Assembly: GCA_021234155.1 (NCBI GenBank)
Contig: JAJEKV010000096.1
Span: 355,501-419,500, forward strand
Length of the DNA stretch: 64,000 nucleotides
Direction of reading: 5' to 3'
From: Isoetes taiwanensis
Lineage: Eukaryota > Streptophyta > Lycopodiopsida > Isoetales > Isoetaceae
The notes beneath the pieces are model-generated. The model had not been told where the DNA came from and did no database searches. It saw only the letters and a program-made list of their open reading frames with translations. Below are positions 56,001 through 64,000 of this stretch, one piece after another; position 1 is the stretch's first letter; each line of letters begins with the position of its first letter. The position numbers and the translations under genes were made by a program.

Positions 56001-56842
56001 ATTGATGTCTCCCTACTGCAGGTTGAGTGAGGTAGAAACTCCTGAATTCAGAGATAAAACTGGGGTTACCTAGCAGGGAGCAGTTAAATTTGAAAGGGGA
56101 GTTTGTAGGTTTGGTAGTGGTTTGAGCTTCAGGAATTTCCAAAATTTGAGGGAAATGATCTGACAGGATATTCCCATCATCTCCAGTAACTATGCAGTTG
56201 TCAAGGCAGGAGATATTAGGATTTATGACATAAAATCTATCCAATGTGCAATAGGTTCTCTCAGCTCCTTGTCTTTTGTTGGACCAGGTGAATTTAGAGT
56301 TGGCAGAGGGAACATATACTAATCCTGTATCTTGCAGCATGTTATCCCACTCCGCCCTTTCACTTCTGGATATATTAATCTTATTTCCAAGTTTGAGATC
56401 CCATTGTGGGGTGTTGTTTAGGTCCCCCCCCCAGGATCCAATCATTAATATTATCCTGGTCAGTCATCCAATTTTTAATCTCTTTCCATATTGGGGCTCT
56501 CTCATTGGGTTCAGTGGGGGCATAAACATTGATTATCCCCAAAGTTTGCCCCTGCATATCTATAGCTATACTGTGCCATCTATTTGAGGGGCTGCAGTAT
56601 GAAGAAACAACTTGAAGGGTGCTCCAAAACATTGCAAGCCCACCTTTAGTGCCCTGAGCAGTAATATATGAAGAGCCAGTACCTTTATTGATCCAATCTC
56701 CCAGATTGGAAGCTTCAAACTGGGGTAAATGGTGTTCTTGAATCATTAGAAGATCAGCTTTATAAGCTCTAGCTAAAGCAATGAATCTTCTTCTCTTTAT
56801 AGGGCCCTTGATCCCCCTTACATTCCATGAAATGATCTTCAT
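53039..56842 (-). pseudogene. L1 ORF2: AP endonuclease, reverse transcriptase, zf-RVT
   Basis: About 1267 codons, a normal length. The endonuclease begins MKIISWNVRGIKGP, with QEHHLP, INVYAPTEPN, GGDLNN and ILSDHFPQILEIP motifs. RT has GKSPGPDGFPPEFF, LIPKIKNPSKINDWRPISL, LKLDFKRAYDS, GVRQGCPLAPYLF and MQYADDTFILL (catalytic YADD). A zf-RVT segment (MFIWRCIHNALPS, CKLCGNNSETISHMFDC) and the C-terminus follow. Three lesions: one extra base in a 9-G run (56424-56432) inside GGDLNN, an in-frame TAA at 54811-54813 just before YADD, and a frameshift near 53430. Otherwise intact. It begins 39 bp after ORF1 ends. Confidence 0.93.
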
Positions 56843-56881
56843 TTGTAATAAAGGTGGGTGAGAAGGAATAGGGGAGGACCT

Positions 56882-59107
56882 TCAGCAGGATTTGGTCTTC
56901 CTTGTGTTGGATGCAGGGCCAGTATAGTTGGGATCTTTTTGGTAGGTCTTTCTGTACTTTCTGGATTTCTTATTAGGAGTGGAGCTCATATTTCCATATA
57001 GGTAGTCTCCAATCTTGTCTAGATCCTTTGGGATATTATCTAGGCCTTCATGATCTGACATTCCTATCTCATCCTCTAAGGTTGCCCAGAATTTTGACAG
57101 TATAGGAGTGCAAATCTCTCTTTCTTCATTGGAAACACATGACCCAAGTTCTGAATTATTCAAAGTATCAAAGGATTGGGTACTTACCTGGATGGAAGCT
57201 TCTTTATCATCCCTTGATTCTCCTCGAGTATGCTCTGGCCCTGGTGTGTGTAAGTATTCTTCTAGAGCCTCTGCAACAAAACGTTCAACACAAGCAGCAT
57301 ATCTACCATCATCTTTGCATTGAATAAAAGCCTGAAGGAAGGAGATATTATCCTCAGCTTGCTCTTGATTCTGCTGTAGGAGGGTTTTTGGATTAGATAC
57401 TGAGGTGTTTGGGGAATTGGCTTGAGTTGGTGGGATGGACATGGTGGCTGGAGACCGAGATACAATTTCTGAAGAGTGGCCAGACTCGGGTTGTGATAAC
57501 CCTTCCAGATCCTCATTGGATATAAATTCTGTTTCCTGCTTGCTGGGGGTAAAGAGTTCCCCTATCTGTACTGCTTTCGAGTTGCACTGTGCATCTTGTA
57601 GGTGTGTATCTTCTCGATCCTCCTCTAAAGTCAAGAGACTAAAACTGTTACCAGTGTCATAATCTTCCCAATTGACAGCTGACCTCGTCTGCATTATTTC
57701 TATTTCTGAACTTTCTTTATCTGAATCCTTATCCATGCTTTGATTCTGGGCTTCTGCTTGCCCAGTTTCAATGGATTTCTGCTTTTGTGATTCCTTGCCC
57801 TTAATGTGAGGTTCTGTATCCCAGATACCATGTTCCTGTGTCTTCTGTATGTAAATCCTGCATGGGGGGCTGTCCTTGTTGAATTTGGCGTGAAGTTCAT
57901 TTTCGGCGAAAGATACCTCTTTATTGTGAGTTCTGATAGCTCGTGGTGTAGACTTTTTCCCCTTCTTTTTATCTTCAAAGGCCTGTAGGATCCTCTGGGA
58001 GAGGTCCCAGTTGGCTTGTCAGATTCTTTCCCTGTCCTGTTCTTTCCTTTGCAATTTTTTATAATTTTCCCTGTGCTCCGTTTGTTTGTCTGTCTGTTCT
58101 GCCCAAGCCATATATCATTTTCTCCTTTTTGTGGCCATACATATGACCGAATTCATCTATCTGTCACATTCTGCTGTCAGGATCATACTGTTCTGTTTTT
58201 TGAGTGTGTCGGGGGTCTTCAGAGGTATTTCTCGGGATGCATTTCACCCCTCCATGGAATTTCTTTCCACAGATACCACAGTCCGGAGGAAGGCCGCTCC
58301 AGTTCAGCTGCAATACACGGTTAGTTCCAAAAAGATCAACATAAGTCACTTTCTCGGGGGATGGGCTTGAACAGATCTAGTTGGACATAGACAATTGGGG
58401 GTCTATCTGGTCGGAAAGTAGCAGAAATAAAATGTCCAATGGAGTTAAAAATTGCCTTGAAGCATTCTTCACTCCAGTAGACAGGGTTGAGACCGTGGGG
58501 TTGCAAGAAAACCGTGACCGGGAGGGACTTGGGGGAGGAAGGATCGAAATGATAGTCCCATTTTTGGAATTTGATTTGGTACCCTTTGTGTATGACTCGG
58601 CTTTTCCTCAGCAAATCAAGAGCAGCTTCCTGGGATGTTAATTCAACCATGAAGTAAGGGAACTGTAGCCAATGCATGGAAGCAATCTGCACATTCTTAT
58701 TCAAAGAGTATATTTGTTTGGCGATTTCATTCAAATTGAAACCTTCCTTTTCCACCCAGCCTACAACTGCATTTTTTTCCAGAGTATGTAGTTTGTTTCG
58801 GGCAGACTGGAAGTTCAGTTTGATACCTTTGGTGAAGTCTCCATCAGGAGCATGCAGATACTTCTGTTGACGTAGAATGTTCATCCATTCCGAGTTTGAG
58901 AAGATGGGATTCACAGGTCTCGGGAGTTCCGGTAACTCTTCTCGAGTAATATTGTCCCATTCCGGGATCCCTTTGATTCTGCAACATCCATGCAGTGAAG
59001 GCCGCCATGTCGAAGCTCCCAAATTGTATGAAGTTCGAGATTGAATCAGTAGCTCTCGTAATAGCTGGGAAAATCTTAGGAGTGATGGGTGCCTTGGGTA
59101 CTGTCAT
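56882..59107 (-). pseudogene. L1 ORF1 (RNA-binding gag-like protein), frameshifted
   Basis: Starts MTVPKAPITPKIFPAITRAT at 59107 and changes frame near 58975. A DUF4283-like region follows (58336-58980: KLNFQSARNKLHTLEKNAVV ... IASMHWLQFPYFMVELTSQ). After a further shift near 58345 comes a zinc knuckle CGICGKKFHGGVKC (C-x2-C-x4-H-x4-C, about 58243-58284). The C-terminal half is acidic and Ser/Thr-rich (57975-56882), with FLQAFIQCKDDGRYAACVER and a basic RKYRKTYQKDPNYTGPASNT end. In active elements this protein coats the LINE RNA. A stop also lies near 58010. Confidence 0.8.
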
Positions 59108-59444
59108 AGTCGCAATAATGGGGAGCCGCAGGAAGACAGAGAGAATTCTGGGGAAATGGGATAGATGATTTGGGGATGTGACGGTTGGGAAGATCGAGGG
59201 TGGACTGATCCGAAAGATGTGATGGGATCGAGAAGTGACTAGCAGTTGATCAACCGGAACCTTACCTGGGGTTCAAGAAACCCTAGTTAGCGCTTGTTCG
59301 AGCGCCAGTACTCCCGCCTATCTTGCTTCTCGATATGCAATTTTTGGCTGTGGCAGCCCATGAATTGTCATCTCCTTGCAACAAGTGGTCATTAGAAGGT
59401 TTGTGTCGAGATATCTCCCATCTCCACCTTATCTACCAATGGCT

Positions 59445-59522
59445 CCGGTGCAAGAGCTTGGTCATGTACAATGTTATTGGACCCTGCAACGTGTCCATGT
59501 GTATTGCATGGCTCTTGCACCG
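59445..59522. repeat. inverted repeat, 12-bp arms
   Basis: CGGTGCAAGAGC (59445-59456) and GCTCTTGCACCG (59511-59522) are perfectly complementary and 54 nt apart. Flanking pairing is poor. A hairpin RNA is possible, but nothing further supports it. Confidence 0.6.
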
Positions 59523-59639
59523 AATAGAGTTCAGAATTGTTAACTAGCAATTGAAAACCAATGACTGGCTATTGGGAGTACTACTATGCATGTCTATATG
59601 AAACACACCATATATGATATTGCGGCCCTTTGAAAAGGA

Positions 59640-60710
59640 AAGAAACTGGTCTCCTGCAACAGGATTTGATATGGGACCATGGACTTCACCCCCAATGCCC
59701 GTGTTAAAAAGGTTTTCTACACATGCTCCAAGTCATTCCAGATAACGAGGGACACCACTGGACTCCAGACTTCGACCTTATATAAAAGGATGGGCTAATG
59801 GGCAGCCCAATCACATAGATACGCTCTGTGACTGTCGTTATGCATTGCATATAGTGCCTTCCTGCCCACTGTCATGCTGATAGCTGGATGGAAGTGTCCC
59901 AGTGCATAGTAGAAGGAAGCTCCACTTTCAAATATTTATAGGTGGATGCCACTTCCACATTTTGCCCTCGATAACTGAAGGAGGGGGCCCTCAGCTAATG
60001 TGAGGATGATATGAGGACCAACTTAGTCTTGGCCATGTTGATGCGCATGTTAGTTGCCTAGCAGGATGTGTCCAGGGCACCGAGATGGCACTGCACGCTT
60101 GCCAAAATGTGAGTTAAGAGGTCCACATCATTAGCATATATTAGATGCCTGGTGATCTGGTGCAGAAGTCGAGTTCCATCTTCCCCATTGTCAGTAAGCC
60201 AGCTCTTCAACTGGTTAATGTAAAGTCCAAACAATGTTGGAGAGAGAAGGCGATGGACCCCGATACTTCTATCAAATGGTGATCTGTCGACTGCAACTGG
60301 CTTGAACATGTTCATATAACCTGTCCACTGTATTCTGTAGATCTGCATAAACCCCCAACTGCCACAATCTTGCTCACATCTTTTTCCGAAGCACAGTGCC
60401 AAAGGCCTTGGCAAAGTCTTGCTGAAGGTTCATGCTACCTTCAACCAGAGTTTGCAAGTGTCGGGGCTTGAAACCCGCCTGTATGAGGGCCGACACCTCT
60501 GCTGCCTCTTCCCAGCATATCAACTACTGGTCAAGAATCCCGGCTAGAGTTTTGAACACCGAAGTGACCATAATTGTTCGATAATCGGTTGGGTAGTGCG
60601 GGTCACCTGCCTTGTACATGGGAACAACTATGCTAGTGGTCAACTACAGGAGAAAACCATCTTGTAATGCCCTATTGAACAAGACAGTCAGGACTAAGCT
60701 GTCCTTTTAT
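59640..60710 (-). mobile_element. LINE family copy e (RT to C-terminal fragment)
   Basis: Reading down from 60710: YRTI-like RT entry (about 60575), LSPTLFGLYINQLKSWLTDN (about 60185-60245), LIYANDVDLLTHILASVQCH (YADD changed to YAND, about 60085-60150), YKVEVWSPVVSLVIWNDLEH (about 59735-59795) and VPYQILLQETSFL (about 59645-59685). Many stops. No 3' end is attached. Confidence 0.78.
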
Positions 60711-60711
60711 A

Positions 60712-60835
60712 TATGGTCGAAGTCTGGGGCCTGGTGATGTTCCTCGCGACTTGGAATGACTTGGAGCAGGTGCAGAAAGCCTTCTTAACACGAGCACTGA
60801 GGGGGGAATTTCACGGCCAATACCAAATATCACAC
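60712..60835 (+). mobile_element. LINE family copy f, coding fragment
   Basis: MVEVWGLVMFLATWNDLEQV and QKAFLTRAL match the same region that ends copy e, but in the opposite orientation, so two copies meet head to head at about 60711. Beyond 60835 the similarity fades until the 3' UTR at 61095. Confidence 0.7.
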
Positions 60836-61094
60836 ACTAGCACCTCTAGTAATAACCAACACATCAAAAGGGCGGATCCTTCATGGAAACCATTATCCAA
60901 TGGGGCCCAACCTTTCCAGGCTTTATCATATACCTGACAAACCATATCAGGATAATCCAGTTAGATTTGATAACATATTACTTAATTGAGGAAGAAACAA
61001 AATGACAAAGTTGACATACCCTAAACCAAGGTTAGAAACGATACTTGGACATTTTGATACTTATCTATTATGTTTAATTTGCTTTACCACCCTC

Positions 61095-61255
61095 CATTGG
61101 GTCCCATAAGCCGATTAGTCTTCGTGGACGATAAAAGCACTTCTATTCTATTCTATTCTATTCTATTCTATTCTATTCTATTCTATTCTATTCTATTCTA
61201 TTCTATTCTATTCTATTCTATTCTATTCTATTCTATTCTATTCTATTCTATTCTT
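61095..61255 (+). mobile_element. LINE 3' UTR end with (TTCTA)n tail, copy f
   Basis: TTGGGTCCCATAAGCCGATT, AGTCTTCGTGGACGATAAAAG, then at least 22 TTCTA units from 61141. The hairpin is partly broken here (two of four pairs lost). A reading frame across the tail (61070-61444) is a repeat artefact. Confidence 0.85.
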
Positions 61256-61259
61256 ATTG

Positions 61260-62320
61260 CAATTTTTAATATATATTTCAAAGACTCTTGGTCCTATATT
61301 ATTGTCCTTAGAAGAAATTGGGGATCAATTTTCTGCATAAATTATAGGCCTATATTAGAAAGCACAATGAGGAGTTTGATTGCTAAGTTATACTGGCACA
61401 TAGGTCATATTGAAGAATTATATGCTCTCCAATTTGAATTTTAATTCATCTCAATTAATTGCATATCAAACTACAAAAGGTTTTCTATAATGCATTCATG
61501 TTCAACATTAGGCTATGAGTATTTGTACTTGGTCCAAGATAACGTAATCAAGTTTAAGTCCCAAATATACCACATTACAATTGCAGAGAAAATCTTTACA
61601 TCCACGCAGACGAGAATGGCATGAGAACGAAATGTTTTAGTAGGAAAAGATTTTAATGTTCAATTGGTATATGAGATGCACATCATACCACACTTGACCT
61701 GGGCAGAAACACAAGTAGCAGACTCTGTAGAAGGTAAATTAGTACAAAGCCCCATATAAAAGCGAAGGATATGCAGTTAGACCAAGCAATGAGCTTGCAT
61801 ATGATAAATAATATAAGATCTTTACATGAGAACTTGAATCAGAGACCCTATATAACTCAGACCATGCACCATTAGTTATATATAGGAAGTATTTGATAAT
61901 TAATCTTCATTATTTAACACGCTAGAGATTGTTGTCATTGTACCATACTAGTTCTAGTTACAAAAAGTTCTCATGCTTGAGTCTATAGAACACATTCAAT
62001 GTAAAGTGATTTGGGTGGGGAGAATGGGAGGAGGACTCAAAGAGTGATTTGGTGTTGTATGTAGGTCTTATAGACCTATTGGTAGCAAATAACTAGCCAT
62101 ACCAGACACTAATATATAGTTCAAAACCCCTCGTTTATGGTTATTCTACATAAAGACTAAAATACAAACCTATTGCTTTTCCATATTTATCAATCATGAT
62201 TTGACGACTTCATGTATATTACATTTTAGGATGTTTATATCTATTTTTTAAATTTGGTTTTTTCCAGTCTAGAGGAAAATTTTTTGGATTTTGTGTTATG
62301 TGATTTCCTAAGTTTTTGGG
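61260..62320. other. gene-less AT-rich stretch
   Basis: No ORF, RNA gene or repeat boundary can be supported. Confidence 0.4.
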
Positions 62321-62479
62321 GCTTTTGAATGCCGACAAAAAACCCAATTATCCAAAAATCGAGAGAAGAAAAATTTCTCCATATGGTTTTGGTTTTGGGG
62401 TCGCGGTGTTTCCGATCTGTTCCTATCCTTATCCGATTCCACTTAGCGATGATTGCATGCGATGATTGGTCAAATCTTA

Positions 62480-63210
62480 GGGTTTCTTCGCCGATCTTTC
62501 ATATCTTCTGTGTTAAATCTTTCCTTTGTTTGATGGTCAGATGCCTTTTTTATACATTGTTGTTGTTTCTTTACCCTTTAATCAATGGCAGGGATATTAC
62601 TACATGAAGAGGATCTTGAGCTTGATTTATATAGCTTGACTTCACCAGTCTTTGTCTGAACATAGGTGCATTTGCATATCCTTTAGTTCTTCTTTTCATG
62701 AAATGTCATTGCATAGGCCAGAGCTTTTATTCATGAAAGAGCTAAAGAGGCGACTGGGAATCTGGGGGTAAAAGACATTGTTATAAGCAGGTGAGAGCAT
62801 ATTCTCTCTTAGAGGTGATGTAAGGGCGGTTAGATACAACCTCATTCTTTGGAAAATAATGGGCATATAGACATTTCACAACAATAAATGGGCTATGTTT
62901 GTGTTCTCATTGGGAAGTTGGTGCTCTTTAGTTCATCTCTATGTCCATTTGTGGGAGCTTAAAACATGCCACGAACAATTTGATCTGGGGGCATGAAGAA
63001 GTTGCGTTTAAAGCTTTATGGTGGAGCAAATATATGTGCATATCGCTCCTTCATAAGCTTAATTCAGAGTCTTCTTTAGCCAATTGATTATACTTTAAGA
63101 TTGAGCTTTTTTCTATTCTCTAATGTGCAGACGGGTGTGCAGGTAGATGCACTTCATGATAAAGCTTGGTTGTGGTGTCAGATACTTATGTGCTAAAGCA
63201 TACACCCAAG
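62480..63210 (+). other. possible 5' part of an unrecognised gene
   Basis: TCTTAGGGTTTCTTCGCCG (about 62477) is typical of plant 5' leaders. ATG at 62586 opens MAGILLHEEDLELDLYSLTS. An exon-like block 62717-62790 (AG|...|GTGAG) reads ARAFIHERAKEATGNLGVKD, and a further block near 63132 reads TGVQVDALHDKAWLWCQ. Splice phases between the blocks do not agree, so this is either a decayed gene or not a gene. Confidence 0.2.
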
Positions 63211-63449
63211 TTTGATCTATTGATGTCTTCTTAGGTTACAATAGGTCGTAGCATCTTCTTAGGCTTGATTCCCTTTCTAATTTTTTTTAGTTGCAGATGG
63301 CTATTCCACATTTATAGTTTGTTAAATCAAAAATCAAGACCATAATGCATTTCTCAAAATGTCCAAGTTGTTGTTCAAGGTATAGCTGTAAATGTATGGC
63401 TATGAAGGATAAGCTTACTCCATTTCATAAGGAACAAAACGATATTTCA

Positions 63450-63833
63450 ATTCCTTCCATTCTAGGTAAGACTATGTTTCACGTTTGCTATACTCTTCTG
63501 AGTTGCCCTGCTTTTGAGATAGTCCAGAATCATTTTTCGACCTTAGCATTCCATTCCACGCTTCCACAACTTCTCAGCGCACCATCTGTGCATGACTTGG
63601 CATTATATATACTTGAGGTTCTAGATAAACGTCTGCAATTACTGAGCCCTCAGTAGTCATTATCTAAGCTTGTCTAGTATCATCATTACTGCAAAGGTTT
63701 TTCCCTTGAAAACCTTTCGAGGCAGGGGTTTTTTAATCCTAGTAGTAATGATTGTACTAGCCCATTGTATGGGTCCCATGACCTATTGGTCTTCGTGGAC
63801 GTTAAAAAAACTATTCTATTCTATTCTATTCTT
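63450..63833 (+). mobile_element. LINE family copy g, C-terminal end, 3' UTR and (CTATT)n tail
   Basis: The frame ending at 63656 reads LLSCPAFEIVQNHFSTLAF and LPQLLSAPSVHDLALYILEV, matching the end of ORF2 in copy b. The 3' UTR follows, with GGTTTTTCCCTTG, GGGGTTTTTTAATCC, TGGGTCCCATGACCTATTGG (hairpin 63780-63791), TCTTCGTGGACGTTAAAA and a CTATT/TTCTA tail (63811-63833). 5'-truncated. It is the most complete 3' end besides copies a and b. Confidence 0.85.
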
Positions 63834-64000
63834 ATAGTGGTAGAGAGTGTTAATGCATTTTCCAAAAAATAATTTGTCATTGGCTCTTTAACAGTTATAA
63901 GATGCTTTTGTTTGGCAGTTTTTTGTTTACTACAGTGCAATTCCTTATTTGTATCTTTGAATCCCATTTTATCCATTTCAATAGTTGGTATGAAAGGAGA

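Larger units (their letters stand above)
52435..59345 (-). mobile_element. near-full-length L1-type LINE with TSD and poly(A)
   Basis: GATATGCAATTTTT is present at 52435-52448 and 59332-59345, a 14-bp target duplication. The 3' end on the minus strand is a 19-nt poly(A) (T run 52444-52462). Reading from 59331 downward: a short 5' UTR, ORF1 from ATG 59107 to 56882, ORF2 from ATG 56842 to 53039, a third ORF 53049-52621, and the 3' UTR. The element is about 6.9 kb and complete at both ends, but ORF1 and ORF2 carry a few frameshifts and one stop, so it is a fairly young dead copy. Confidence 0.95.

Noticed and set aside
59640-61255. Single twin-primed (5'-inverted) LINE insertion
   Set aside because: The plus and minus parts contain the same coding segment rather than complementary parts of one element, so two copies are more likely.
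61070-61444. 124-codon frame with repeated FYSIL
   Set aside because: It is the translation of the TTCTA tail of a LINE, not a protein gene.
62329-62607. 92-codon ORF before the possible gene start
   Set aside because: Composition is leader-like (TTAGGGTTTCTTCGCCG within it) and no protein motif is present.

Overview
This is a nuclear window from a land plant with a transposon-rich genome. The evidence is one intact plant-type housekeeping gene with spliceosomal GT-AG introns and telo-box promoter motifs, an initiator-tRNA-Met primer-binding site, chromodomain Ty3/gypsy elements, a plant-type L1, a CACTA MITE and a PPR fragment. The APE-type LINE family and the HUH Rep-like fragment make me favour a seed-free plant such as a fern or lycophyte, but that is inference.

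Layout. 1-4 kb: a decayed minus-strand gene with a ParB/sulfiredoxin-like motif, a hairpin and small tandem duplications. 4-22 kb: what looks like one Ty3/gypsy chromovirus cut in two inside reverse transcriptase. Protease and N-terminal RT lie at 4.08-5.0 kb; the rest of RT, RNase H, integrase and chromodomain lie at 19.6-21.97 kb. The intervening 14.6 kb holds GC-rich LINE copies, a ~177-bp satellite whose monomers carry a perfect palindrome, and a long foldback. 22-25 kb: a minus-strand copy of the same LINE family. 25.7-28 kb: the 3' end of a second chromovirus and a probable LTR with four perfect palindromes. 28-34 kb: mostly unrecognised AT-rich DNA, with one LTR/PBS remnant. 34.67-35.91 kb: the only convincing host gene, the eEF1B beta-type guanine-nucleotide exchange subunit (7 exons, 233 aa, stop codon split by the last intron). 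36.4-37.6 kb: a broken HUH-endonuclease (Rep/Replitron-like) gene. 38-44.5 kb: TIR and foldback elements and a compact tRNA-like double hairpin. 45.2-47.3 kb: a 2-kb ORF1-only LINE with poly(A) and a 21-bp target-site duplication. 47.4-50.5 kb: PPR and LINE fragments, a CACTA MITE nested inside a palindrome-rich repeat, and a decayed multi-exon minus-strand gene. 52.4-59.35 kb: an almost complete minus-strand L1 with a 14-bp TSD, a poly(A) tail, ORF1, ORF2 and an extra open ORF overlapping the ORF2 stop. 59.6-64 kb: more pieces of the GC-rich LINE family.

Together: apart from eEF1B, almost everything recognisable is mobile DNA in successive layers. One APE-type LINE family recurs at nine or more places. 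Its copies share a 3' end made of a small hairpin and a conserved block, followed by a microsatellite tail that is TTCC in some copies and TTCTA in others. Most element ORFs carry stops or frameshifts. The best candidates for under-described biology are that structured 3' end, the HUH Rep fragment, the ORF1-only LINE, the L1 third ORF, and the palindrome families.
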